The position numbers and the translations under genes are program-made. This document shows, in pieces, positions 37,848 through 46,359 of a DNA stretch of 64,000 nucleotides. The DNA comes from JAHRAW01 sp965262585 (lineage in GTDB: Bacteria > Pseudomonadota > Gammaproteobacteria > Arenicellales > Poriferihabitantaceae). Numbering within the stretch: the first letter of the stretch is position 1; each line of letters begins with the position of its first letter. The notes beneath the pieces are model-generated. The model was not told where the DNA came from. It made no database searches and saw only the letters and a program-made list of their open reading frames with translations. Where the stretch lies: the NCBI GenBank assembly GCA_965262585.1, contig OZ253546.1, forward strand, positions 124,001 to 188,000, read 5' to 3'.

Positions 37848-38813
37848 TCAGGCGCGTGGTTGGCGGGCGATGGCAATGCCGGAAACGGCGATCATCACCA
37901 TGCCGACAACCGACTGCAGGTCGGGAATTTCGGTGAACAGCAAAAATCCCCACAGCAGGCTGAACACCAAATAGGTGTAATCGAAGGTGGCGATAATCGC
38001 CGACGGGCCGCGCTGATAAGCGAAAGCACCGCAGATGTTGCCGACCACCACGGTAGCGGCGAGGGTAAGCACCGCCAGCCACTGCGTAATGCCAAGCGGT
38101 GCCCAGTTGCCGAATAAAAACGGATTCACCGCCGCCAGTTCAAGCGGCCGCCAGATCAGCAAGCCCAGACTGACGATGCTGCCGGTAATCACAAATGAAA
38201 CGTTTTGCATCAACGCGAGGATTTTGGGATCTTCGTTTCGGCATTTGGTTCGGGTCAGAATCATTGCGTAGGCAAACAGGATTGCCGAGAGCAGCGGAAA
38301 AAGCGCATACAAGTTGAAGTCCTCGGCGGTGGGGCGAACGATTACCAGAACGCCGCTGAACCCAAAACCCACCGCCAGCCAAGATTTCATTCCGACCTTG
38401 TCGCCGGTGAACAACGCCGAAAAGAGCGTGATGAACAGCGGAATCGTGTATAGCACCGAAGCCGCCACGGAGAACGCAACATGCGGCAGTGCGGCGTAGT
38501 AGATCGCCCACATCACCACCATCAAAAAACTCCTGAACACCGTCCAGCCCACGGCGCGCGGAATAAAAGAAACGCCCGACGCCGGAAGTTTAAGCAACAA
38601 AATCAGCGGCGGTATCGCCAACAACGAACGCAGCACATATAACTGCCAAAGCGAAAAATCGGCACTCACGAACTTAACCACAGCATCGCCAAACGACAAT
38701 ACCAACACCGTCACAACAATCGCATAAACCGCCAACCGAACATTATCCGCACGCCCCGGATAAGCCCCCCCACCCTCGCCAGTAATTTTCCCGTTCAATT
38801 TTTGCCTTCCCAC
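37848..38813 (-). CDS. DMT-superfamily (EamA) transporter
   Basis: Inner-membrane protein of 321 residues with about ten hydrophobic segments in two EamA repeats (first WQLYVLRSLLAIPPLILLL, second with GAFAYQRGPSAIIATFDYTY and LLFTEIPDLQSVVGMVMI). Members export amino acids, nucleosides or other small metabolites, or import precursors; the substrate cannot be inferred here. It is upstream of pstS on the same strand and 84 bases from the divergent ybfF-like gene. Confidence 0.88.
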   Translation of the reverse strand: MGRQKLNGKITGEGGGAYPGRADNVRLAVYAIVVTVLVLSFGDAVVKFVSADFSLWQLYVLRSLLAIPPLILLLKLPASGVSFIPRAVGWTVFRSFLMVVMWAIYYAALPHVAFSVAASVLYTIPLFITLFSALFTGDKVGMKSWLAVGFGFSGVLVIVRPTAEDFNLYALFPLLSAILFAYAMILTRTKCRNEDPKILALMQNVSFVITGSIVSLGLLIWRPLELAAVNPFLFGNWAPLGITQWLAVLTLAATVVVGNICGAFAYQRGPSAIIATFDYTYLVFSLLWGFLLFTEIPDLQSVVGMVMIAVSGIAIARQPRA

Positions 38814-38896
38814 AGAGCCCCAATTCGCCGCCGAAGTGTAACGGAAAGACCAACCATCGCCTATACTTGTAACGGACTGCGCATTAAAAGATAACG

Positions 38897-39727
38897 ATGC
38901 ATAAAACCAATCAAAAACCCAACCCCGGCGAATCGCTTGCGTTGCATTTTCGCAAATATGGTGACTCTGGTGACCCTGCCGTGTTGATATTGCACGGACT
39001 ATTCGGCTCCAACGCCAACTGGCGCACTATCGCCGGGCATCTTTCGGCGTTTTGCGAGGTCTTTTGTCTCGATTTGCGCAATCATGGCCGCTCGCCGTGG
39101 CACGATCAAATGGACTATTCCGTTATGGCCGCCGATGTGGCGCGTTTTATCGCCGACCATGGATTGCATCGCCCTACCCTGCTCGGCCACAGCATGGGCG
39201 GAAAGGCCGCCATGATGCTGGCACAGAACCACGATGTTGAACTGGCGAAACTGATTGTGGTTGATATCGCACCGCTGGCTTATCGCCCGGCCCGCCACTT
39301 GGAATTGATGGACGCCATGGCCGCCCTCGACCTAGTCGCGCTCAATCTGGCTTCCGCCGACCGCCGACAAATTGATGCGGCATTGGCGAAACAAATCACC
39401 GACTCTGCCACCCGGCAGTTCCTCGCTCAGAACCTGATAAAAGCCTCCACAAAAGACGGCGGCGGATACCGCTGGCGGTTGAACCTCGCCGCCATCCGGC
39501 GAAATTTGGGAGTTCTTGCCGGATATGACAACCGCCGGGTAGCAGCCATCGAAACCTTGTTCATCGCCGGTGCCGATTCCGATTATCTCCCACCCACCGG
39601 CCACCACGAAGTCTATGCCCGTTTCCCCAACGCCCGCATAGAAATCATCAAAAACGCCGGCCACTGGCTCCACGCCCAACACCCCGAACGGCTGGCATCC
39701 TTGTGTGAGGTGTTTCTTCGGTCGTAG
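38897..39727 (+). CDS. ybfF: Alpha/beta-hydrolase, YbfF-like esterase
   Basis: Cytoplasmic esterase, 276 residues. Oxyanion region LHGLFGSNANWRTIA, LDLRNHGRSPW, nucleophile elbow GHSMGGKAAMMLA, acid in FIAGADSDYL and catalytic histidine in NAGHWLHAQHP fit E. coli YbfF, an acyl-thioester/ester hydrolase of unclear role. The trans-sulfuration enzyme gene follows after about 100 bases on the same strand. Confidence 0.88.
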   Translation: MHKTNQKPNPGESLALHFRKYGDSGDPAVLILHGLFGSNANWRTIAGHLSAFCEVFCLDLRNHGRSPWHDQMDYSVMAADVARFIADHGLHRPTLLGHSMGGKAAMMLAQNHDVELAKLIVVDIAPLAYRPARHLELMDAMAALDLVALNLASADRRQIDAALAKQITDSATRQFLAQNLIKASTKDGGGYRWRLNLAAIRRNLGVLAGYDNRRVAAIETLFIAGADSDYLPPTGHHEVYARFPNARIEIIKNAGHWLHAQHPERLASLCEVFLRS

Positions 39728-39831
39728 GGCGTAATTCGTTCCTTAATGCGCTCATTTATTTCTCCCCCCGGCGAAGGGATTCGGTATCATTGGCCCTTTG
39801 TATTTACCCGTTCCCTTCCGTGAGGCAGTCG

Positions 39832-40974
39832 ATGAAATTTGAAACCAAGTGCGTGCGTGCCGGCCAGAGTCCTGATCCGACCACCGGGGCGATTATCCCG
39901 CCCATTTACCAAACCGCCACTTATGTGCTACCGGAAGTGGGCCGGGATCTGGGGTTTGACTACACCCGTTCATCCAACCCCACCCGGCAGGTGTTGGAGA
40001 CCAACCTCGCCGCCCTTGACAACGGCAAATACGGGGTCTGTTACTCCAGCGGCATGTCGGCGGTGGATGCGGTGATGAAACTGCTTAAATCCGGCGACCA
40101 TGTGGTTTGCTCGGACGATGTGTATGGCGGGGTTTCCCGACATTTCAACCAAGTACTAACAACTTACGGCATAGAGTTCACCTATGTTGATAGCACTGAT
40201 CCACAAAATGTCGCCAACGCCATTCGCCCGCAAACCAAACTAATCTGGCTGGAAACGCCCTCCAATCCGCTCATCAAAATCACCGACCTCAGCGCCGTCT
40301 CCAAAATCGGCAAGGAAGCGGGTATCCCGGTGGGCGTGGATTCAACCTTCGCTACGCCGGTGTTTTTGCGCCCGCTGGAACTTGGCGCCGACATCGTCAT
40401 GCACTCCACCACCAAATATCTGAGCGGCCATAACCAAATCATCGGCGGTGCGGTGGTGGTCAACGACAAAGGAATTTACGACCGGCTTAAGTTCATTCAG
40501 AAAACCATCGGCGCGGTCAACAGCCCCTTCGATGCATGGCTGACCCTGCTCGGCATTAAAACCCTGCATCTGCGAATGTACCGCCACGACCAAACCGGGT
40601 TGCGCATCGCCAAATTCCTCGAGGATCACCCCAAAGTGTCCAGAGTCAGTTATCCGGGCTTGAAATCCCACCCCCAATACGAAATCGCCAAGCGGGAAAT
40701 GAGCGGCTACGGCGGCATGCTGTCCTTCGAACTCAAAGGCGGCATCCCATCAGGCAAAGCATTGATGAACCAAGTGCAACTATGCGGGCTGGCGGAAAGC
40801 CTAGGGTCAGTAGAATCCATGATCACCCACCCGGCAACCATGACCCACGCCGAAGTCCCCGCCGATGAACGCAACGCCCGTGGCCTGACCGATGGTCTGG
40901 TGCGCTTGTCGGTAGGCGTGGAAGATCCTGATGATATTGAGCAGGATCTTGTGCAGGCGTTGGATAAGGCTTGA
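39832..40974 (+). CDS. Cystathionine gamma-synthase/gamma-lyase family PLP enzyme
   Basis: Trans-sulfuration enzyme, 380 residues from ATG 39832 (GAGG seven bases upstream). PPIYQTATYVL, FDYTRSSNPTRQVLE, YSSGMSAVDAV, DDVYGGVSRHF and the Schiff-base lysine in MHSTTKYLSGH are seen, and LAESLGSVESMITHPATMTHA closes the active site. Sequence flavour is nearest to cystathionine gamma-lyase, but gamma-synthase (MetB) cannot be excluded. The second enzyme of this fold in the window (51376) is a sulfhydrylase type, so both ways of sulfur assimilation may exist. Confidence 0.92.
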   Translation: MKFETKCVRAGQSPDPTTGAIIPPIYQTATYVLPEVGRDLGFDYTRSSNPTRQVLETNLAALDNGKYGVCYSSGMSAVDAVMKLLKSGDHVVCSDDVYGGVSRHFNQVLTTYGIEFTYVDSTDPQNVANAIRPQTKLIWLETPSNPLIKITDLSAVSKIGKEAGIPVGVDSTFATPVFLRPLELGADIVMHSTTKYLSGHNQIIGGAVVVNDKGIYDRLKFIQKTIGAVNSPFDAWLTLLGIKTLHLRMYRHDQTGLRIAKFLEDHPKVSRVSYPGLKSHPQYEIAKREMSGYGGMLSFELKGGIPSGKALMNQVQLCGLAESLGSVESMITHPATMTHAEVPADERNARGLTDGLVRLSVGVEDPDDIEQDLVQALDKA

Positions 40975-40978
40975 GGGC

Positions 40979-41338
40979 GGCTGTCGCCCACCCGTCGTCA
41001 TTCCCGAACGATAAATAAGGAGTCGGCTATCGCAAGGTCGTCATTCTCGAACGATAGAAAAATAGGGAGCACCAGCCGCCGTCATTCTCGAACGATAGAA
41101 AAATAGGGAGCGCCAGCGACCATATTTTTCATCGTATCGGGAATCCAGAAGGCTAATAATGAGTCGGCTATCGCCGGACATGTTGTACTGGATTCCCGTG
41201 TCCCCAACTCGTCATCCCCGCTGTCGCGGAAATAACGACTTGGGGCACGAGAATGACGGCGGCCCGTCGTCATTCCCGAACGATAGAAAAATAAGGAGCG
41301 TCAGCGACCATATTTTTCATCGTATCGGGAATCCAGTG
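40979..41338. repeat. Mosaic REP/palindrome repeat cluster F
   Basis: Two complete palindromic modules (near 41078 and 41268) and two truncated ones (near 40999 and 41039), all in minus orientation, with CCCAACTCGTCATCCCCGCT linkers between. The rest of the space up to the regulator start (41339-41487) holds a TATACT at 41379 that might be a -10 box, and nothing else I can name. Confidence 0.85.
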
Positions 41339-41487
41339 ATAGGCGCATACAAATCCCCGCATTTGGTTTGTGCGCTGGTATACTGGCGACTGTTTTCCCG
41401 GTGAGGTTGTGATGGATTGCTGTGTCGTGTTTCCTGTGTTGCGCCTCGAGCGGATGCTTGCTAGCGTTTTGACTTCCTGCCCCGATC

Positions 41488-42207
41488 ATGACTGACGCTG
41501 CGCCCGTTCAATCGGCGGGGCAAGGCGTGCGGGCGGCGTGTCGGCATTGTTTGGGGCGGCATCCGGCTACTGGCGGCGTGCTCAGCGAGGCGGAGGCGGG
41601 CATTATTCATCAGCACCGCACGCGCCAGAGTTTCAGGGCGCGGAAAACGATTTGTATCGAGGGGCAGACGCCGCCATTTTTTATTGGCAACATCATTTCC
41701 GGGGTGATCAAACTGGCTTTCTCAGGAGTGCCCGGCGAGGTCAGTGCGTTGCTTTTCCCCGGCGATTTCCTCGGCCCGTTCGGCACTCCCGAAGCCGTTT
41801 CCTGCACCGCCAGCGCGTTGTCGGATTGCGAGTTGTGCTGCTTTGAAGGCACCGGATTGCACCGCGTTTTTGCGCATCATCCGAACTTACAGGAAAACTT
41901 CCTGCAACATTTTGCCGATGCCGTGGAGCGCGCCCGTGCAGATGCGGCGAAACTGCGCCGCCCTCAAGCCGTAGCCCGAGTCGCGGCGCTGTTGCGGATT
42001 TTTGCCGATCATACTGACGACCAACAGCAAGGCGAAGTGCAGATGCCCCTGCTCCGCACCGAGATTGCTCTGCTCCTCGGCCTCACCACCGAGACCGTCA
42101 GCCGCTGCCTGAGCCAAATGCGCCACGACGGCATCATCCGCCCCCTATCCCGCCGCAGCGTGGTTATCAAAAATCCGTTGCGACTTCAGGCGTTGGCGGA
42201 AAGTTAA
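41488..42207 (+). CDS. Crp/Fnr-family regulator, probably of nitrite reduction
   Basis: 239-residue activator with a cyclic-nucleotide-like domain (GNIISGVIKLAFSG, LLFPGDFLGPFG), a dimer helix and a C-terminal helix-turn-helix. The recognition helix GLTTETVSRCLSQM keeps the Glu-x-x-Ser-Arg of FNR, which reads TTGAT. The N-terminus has C18 and C21 (ACRHC) but not the third close cysteine of FNR; others lie at C56, C106, C114, C117 and C118. It may bind an unusual iron-sulfur cluster, or sense NO through heme like DNR/NnrR. A near-perfect FNR box precedes the next gene, nirK, so that is the likely target. No clear ribosome site. Confidence 0.88.
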   Translation: MTDAAPVQSAGQGVRAACRHCLGRHPATGGVLSEAEAGIIHQHRTRQSFRARKTICIEGQTPPFFIGNIISGVIKLAFSGVPGEVSALLFPGDFLGPFGTPEAVSCTASALSDCELCCFEGTGLHRVFAHHPNLQENFLQHFADAVERARADAAKLRRPQAVARVAALLRIFADHTDDQQQGEVQMPLLRTEIALLLGLTTETVSRCLSQMRHDGIIRPLSRRSVVIKNPLRLQALAES

Positions 42208-42860
42208 ATAAGGAGCGGCTTGCGCCGGAATTGTTTTACTGGATTCCAGTTTCGCGGGAATGACGAGGTGAGGAGCGGCTACGCCGGGATTGTTTTACTG
42301 GATTCCCGATACGATGAAAAATATGGTCGCTGGCGCTCCCTATTTTTCTATCGTTCGGGAATGACGACGTACCGCCGTCATTCTCGTGCCCCAAGTCGTT
42401 ATTTCCGCGACAGCGGGAATAACGACTTGGGGACACGGGAATCCAGTAAAACATGCCGGCGACAGCCGACTCCCCAGGCCCGTCATTCCTGCGAGATCCG
42501 ACTCATTATTGGCTTTCTGGATTCCCGATACGATGAAAAATATAGTCGCTGGCGCTCCTTATTTTTCTATCGTTCGGGAATGACGACGTACCGCCGTCAT
42601 TCTCGTGCCGCCAAGTCGTTATTTCCGCGACAGCGGGAATGACGACTTGGGGGACACGGGAATCCAGTAAAACATGCCGGCGACAGCCGACTCCCTACGC
42701 CGTCATTCTCGCGAAAGCGGGAATCCAGTACAACATGCCCGGCGATAGCCGCTCCTTATTTAGCCTTCTGGATTCCCGATACGATGAAAAATATGGTCGC
42801 TGGCGCTCCCTATTTTTCTATCGTTCGGGAATGACGACCTTGCGATAGCCGACTCCTTAT
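42207..42860. repeat. Mosaic REP/palindrome repeat cluster G
   Basis: Three palindromic modules (near 42300, 42520 and 42769) in plus orientation plus REP hairpins fill the space between the regulator gene and the nirK promoter. The repeats stop 10 bases before the FNR box, so the promoter itself is undisturbed. Confidence 0.85.
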
Positions 42861-42870
42861 TCCCTCAAAA

Positions 42871-42913
42871 TTGATTTATATCACGAAAAAATGGTTGGTG
42901 GCTTGCCTAGAAT
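42871..42913 (+). promoter_or_regulatory. FNR/DNR-type box and -10 box of nirK
   Basis: TTGAT-TTAT-ATCAC at 42871-42884 matches the FNR consensus TTGAT-N4-ATCAA in nine of ten positions. TAGAAT at 42908-42913 is a good -10 box. With a start about seven bases after it, the box is centred near -42, the position for class II activation. This predicts induction of nirK under low oxygen or NO. Confidence 0.75.
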
Positions 42914-42944
42914 GGGTTAATTCTATTTGTGGAGTAAGTGAACC

Positions 42945-44384
42945 ATGCAAACCTTTCGTGTTTCCCTTGCTTTGTTGGCATGGGCGATTGTTTTTAGTGC
43001 TGGGGCGGATGAAAAAAGTGCCGCCCTCGTCGAGGTGACCGGCGAGGAAATCGCCGTATTGACTACGGCACCGGATGTTCCGCCGCCTATTACGCGCAAG
43101 CATGCCACCAAGGTCGTCGTCAATTTGGAAACCCGTGAAATGGTCGGGCGGTTGGCCGATGGCGTGGAGTATTTGTTTTGGACTTTTGGTGGCGTGGTGC
43201 CGGGGAAATTCATCCGCGTGCGTGAAGGCGATTTGGTGGAATTTCATCTGCACAATCATCCCAGCAGCCGCATGCCTCACAACATTGACTTGCACGCAGT
43301 TACCGGCCCCGGCGGCGGCGCAACTTCTTCTTTCACCGCCCCCGGACGCACCTCGGTGTTTTCTTTCAAAGCCATCAATCCGGGCTTGTATGTATACCAC
43401 TGCGCCACGGCACCGGTGGGCATGCACATCGCCAACGGCATGTACGGGCTTATTCTTGTGGAACCGGAAGAAGGGTTGCCGGAAGTGGATCGCGAATACT
43501 ATGTCCTGCAGAGCGAGTTTTACACCAAGGGACCGCACGGCGAGGCTGGCTATCAACCTTTCAGCATGGCCAAGGCGCTGCGGGAGGACGCCGACTATGT
43601 GGTGTTCAACGGCTCGGTAGGCAACTTGCTGGGAGACGCCGCCCTGCCGGCACGACCGGGGGAACGCCTGCGCTTGTTTGTGGGCAACGCGGGACCAAAT
43701 CTGGTGTCGTCTTTTCACATCATCGGCGAAGTGTTTGACAAGGTGTATGTGGAAGGCGGGGAACTCATCAACCGCAATGTGCAGTCCACGCTCATCCCCG
43801 CCGGCGGCTCGACCATCGTCGAACTGGAGATGCAGGTGCCGGGGGTGAACATCATCGTTGACCATTCCATCTTTCGCGCTTTCAACAAAGGCGCGCTGGG
43901 GATGATTCGGGTGGCTGAGGATTTCTCTCTCTACCCGGAGACCCTTGCCGCCGAAGTGTATTCCGGAAAAACCTATGAGGATGTGTATCAACCCGAAGGC
44001 GGCGCGGTGGTTGACCTTAACGAAGAGGTGCGCCCGCTGGTGGTGCAAACTCGCGAGGAGCGTATCGCCGCCGGAATGCGGATTTACAACCAGAACTGCG
44101 CCGCTTGTCATCAAGCCAACGGCCAAGGCGTGACCGGCGTCTTTCCACCGCTTGCCGATTCCGACTGGCTGAAAGCCGACAAAGAACGCAGCATTAGCGC
44201 GGTGCTGACCGGCTTAGCCGGGGAGATCACGGTCAACGGCAAACGCTACAACGGCGTGATGCCCGCCATACGCATGAGCGATCATGATGTGGCGCATGTG
44301 CTGAGTTATGTTTATAACTCATGGGACAACGGCGATACCATGGTGTCAGACGCGGAAGTCCGGGAGGTTCGTGATCAGTTGTAA
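42945..44384 (+). CDS. nirK: Copper nitrite reductase with C-terminal cytochrome c
   Basis: Periplasmic reduction of nitrite to nitric oxide in denitrification. 479 residues: signal peptide (to about residue 20), two cupredoxin domains and a fused cytochrome c domain. Type 1 copper ligands H112, C153, H161 and M166; type 2 ligands H117, H152 and H307; catalytic D115 and H258 are all in place (MPHNIDLH, YHCATAPVGMHIANGM, SFHIIG, IVDHSIF). The heme site C385-A-A-C-H389 follows, so electrons can enter through the enzyme's own heme. GGAG lies ten bases before the ATG. The stop overlaps the start of nirV. Confidence 0.97.
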   Translation: MQTFRVSLALLAWAIVFSAGADEKSAALVEVTGEEIAVLTTAPDVPPPITRKHATKVVVNLETREMVGRLADGVEYLFWTFGGVVPGKFIRVREGDLVEFHLHNHPSSRMPHNIDLHAVTGPGGGATSSFTAPGRTSVFSFKAINPGLYVYHCATAPVGMHIANGMYGLILVEPEEGLPEVDREYYVLQSEFYTKGPHGEAGYQPFSMAKALREDADYVVFNGSVGNLLGDAALPARPGERLRLFVGNAGPNLVSSFHIIGEVFDKVYVEGGELINRNVQSTLIPAGGSTIVELEMQVPGVNIIVDHSIFRAFNKGALGMIRVAEDFSLYPETLAAEVYSGKTYEDVYQPEGGAVVDLNEEVRPLVVQTREERIAAGMRIYNQNCAACHQANGQGVTGVFPPLADSDWLKADKERSISAVLTGLAGEITVNGKRYNGVMPAIRMSDHDVAHVLSYVYNSWDNGDTMVSDAEVREVRDQL

Positions 44385-45210
44385 GTGCACTCGAGTGGTG
44401 GTTGCTGTGGCGGTTGCTGTGGTGGCCGCCGCAGTGGTGATTGCGGTGGTGGTCGCCGCGGTGATATTTTCCGGTGCGGCGCAGGGGGATGGAGATATGC
44501 GGCTTGTTCCGAGCGGCGAGTATCGTCCGTTATACGGCGACAGCGCGGATATTGACCAGCGCAGTGGAAAAATCACGCTGGAGGATTTTTATCTGGATGC
44601 CGGGGCGGTGTCCAACGCCGCCTTTCTCGAATTCGTGCGCGCTCATCCTCAATGGCGCAAGTCCCGAATCAAGAAAATTTTCGCCGATGAAAACTACCTC
44701 GCCCACTGGCATGACGACATGACTCCGGGCCCCGCAACGGCGCCGGTGGTGAATGTGTCGTGGTTTGCGGCGCGGGCTTTTTGCCACACCCGTGGCGCGG
44801 CATTACCCACCACCGCACAATGGGAATTTGCCGCCGCCGCCAGCGAGACCGAAGTCGACGCCAGCGGCGATGCGGAATTTCTCGCCCGCATTTTGACTTG
44901 GTATTCGTTGCCTAATAACTTCTCTCAAGAGCATGGGAACGACCGCGAGCGTTTCAAGAATTTATACGGCATCTATGATCTGCACGGCTCGGTGTGGGAA
45001 TGGGTACTGGATTTTAACACCGCCCTCACCAGCGGTGAATCCCGCGCCGATTCAAGCCGCGACCGCCAGTTATATTGCGCCGCCGGAGTGGTGGGCGCGG
45101 CTACTTATGTAGACTATCCGTCCTTCCTGCGCCACGGCTACCGCAGCAGCCTCGACGGGCGTTATACCCACGGTGAACTCGGATTCCGATGCGCGGCTAC
45201 AACGATCTGA
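44371..45210 (+). CDS. nirV: NirV-like protein, formylglycine-generating-enzyme family
   Basis: Protein of the SUMF1 fold that typically follows nirK; its exact role in making active nitrite reductase is not settled. From GTG 44371 it has 279 residues: a Val/Ala-rich membrane anchor or signal (VVVAVAVAVVAAAVVIAVVV) and then the sulfatase-modifying fold with FYLDAGAVSNAAFLEFV, PVVNVSWFAARAFCHTRGAA, LPTTAQWEFAAAA, DLHGSVWEWVLDF and the C-terminal GFRCA. GGAGG lies three bases before this GTG; a second GTG at 44392 is possible. It overlaps nirK by 14 bases. Confidence 0.88.
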   Translation: MISCKCTRVVVAVAVAVVAAAVVIAVVVAAVIFSGAAQGDGDMRLVPSGEYRPLYGDSADIDQRSGKITLEDFYLDAGAVSNAAFLEFVRAHPQWRKSRIKKIFADENYLAHWHDDMTPGPATAPVVNVSWFAARAFCHTRGAALPTTAQWEFAAAASETEVDASGDAEFLARILTWYSLPNNFSQEHGNDRERFKNLYGIYDLHGSVWEWVLDFNTALTSGESRADSSRDRQLYCAAGVVGAATYVDYPSFLRHGYRSSLDGRYTHGELGFRCAATTI

Positions 45211-45235
45211 CGCGAGGTTAATGGGGGGTTTAATA

Positions 45236-45886
45236 ATGAAGTATATTGTCATTGGCACCGCAACTCTGCTGTGCATCGCCGCTGTGCTATTCGTTACAAC
45301 GCGACATGGGCATGAGAACTCGGAACACTCCGAACACTCCGAACATCAACATCAGGTTCTACCGCCGGCGGAAATCGGTGATGGTTCGATCTATCAACTG
45401 GAATCCATGTGGCTCAACCAAAAAGGCCAAACCCAAACCCTTGCCGACCTCGCCGGAAAACCGACCGTGGCGGCGATGATTTACACCTCCTGCGAATTCG
45501 CCTGCCCGCTCATCGTGCGGGACATGTTCGCCATCTATAATTCCCTCGACGCCGATGAACGCACCTCGGCAAACTTCGTGCTGTTTTCCTTTGACCCAGA
45601 ACGCGACACGCCCCAAGCCATGCGCCACTACGCCGCAGAACAAAACCTGCCCGCTGCAGACTGGACCCTACTCGCCGCCGACGATTACGCCACCCTGGAA
45701 CTCGCCGTAGCCCTCGGCGTTCGCTACAAACCCTTAACCGGCGGCGATTTCGCCCACTCCAACGTAGTATTCGTCCTAGACTGCGGCGGCACCCCGTCCC
45801 ACCGCCAAGAAGGCCTAGGCATCGCCCCCGAAGACGCGGCAACGGCGGTGCGGGATGCATTACAACAATGCTCGGAAGCGTCCTGA
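45236..45886 (+). CDS. SCO1/SenC-family copper protein
   Basis: Thioredoxin-fold copper chaperone or thiol reductase, 216 residues, anchored by one N-terminal helix (VIGTATLLCIAAVLFV). A His/Glu/Ser-rich linker (HSEHSEHQHQ) follows and may bind metal. The copper ligands are C86 and C90 (TSCEFACP) and H174 (FAHSNVVF). SCO proteins load the CuA centre of oxidases; behind nirK and nirV it probably delivers copper to nitrite reductase. GGGGG precedes the ATG by seven bases, and 25 bases separate it from nirV. Confidence 0.93.
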   Translation: MKYIVIGTATLLCIAAVLFVTTRHGHENSEHSEHSEHQHQVLPPAEIGDGSIYQLESMWLNQKGQTQTLADLAGKPTVAAMIYTSCEFACPLIVRDMFAIYNSLDADERTSANFVLFSFDPERDTPQAMRHYAAEQNLPAADWTLLAADDYATLELAVALGVRYKPLTGGDFAHSNVVFVLDCGGTPSHRQEGLGIAPEDAATAVRDALQQCSEAS

Positions 45887-45916
45887 AAGTTTGCTTGCTG
45901 ATAATCTGCCTGTCCC

Positions 45917-46258
45917 TACGAGTCGTCATTCCCGAACGATAGAAAAATAGAGAGCGCCAGCGACCATATTTTTCATCGTCCCCCAGATCGTCATTCCCGA
46001 ACGGTAGAAAAATAAGGAGCGCGAGCGACTATATTTTTCTTCGTGTCGGGAATCCAGAAAAAACATGTCGGCGCCAGCCGCTCCTTATTAAGGACAGGCA
46101 CGGGGGCACTGTCCCTACGAGATATGGTTTTCGTAGGGACAGCGCCCCCGTGCCTGTCCTCATCGACAAACGAGGAATATCAAAAGCGCGTCATTCCCGA
46201 ACGATAGAAAAATAGGGAGCGCCAGCGACCATATTTTTCATCGTATCGGGAATCCAGT
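45917..46258. repeat. Mosaic REP/palindrome repeat cluster H
   Basis: Two near-complete palindromic modules (near 45985 and 46190) and one truncated copy (near 45923), all in minus orientation. A separate long inverted repeat is inserted between them (46091-46160). The remaining stretch to the MFS gene has no further feature I can name. Confidence 0.83.
46091..46160. repeat. 30-bp inverted repeat
   Basis: Arms 46091-46120 and 46131-46160 are complementary except for one base, around the 10-base loop GATATGGTTT. Each arm reads AGGACAGGCACGGGGGCACT outward. Parts of the arm (GGACGGGCACGGGGGCGCGGG) recur near 61702 and 62373, so it belongs to a second dispersed family. No T-run follows, so a plain terminator is unlikely. 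Confidence 0.8.
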
Positions 46259-46359
46259 CAAACAATCCCGGCGCAAGCCGGACATTATTAAGGACGCGGC
46301 TTGCGTGTTATGATGGGCGGCTGTGGTTGATTTTTGTCGTTAATTAAAGCGTATGTAAA

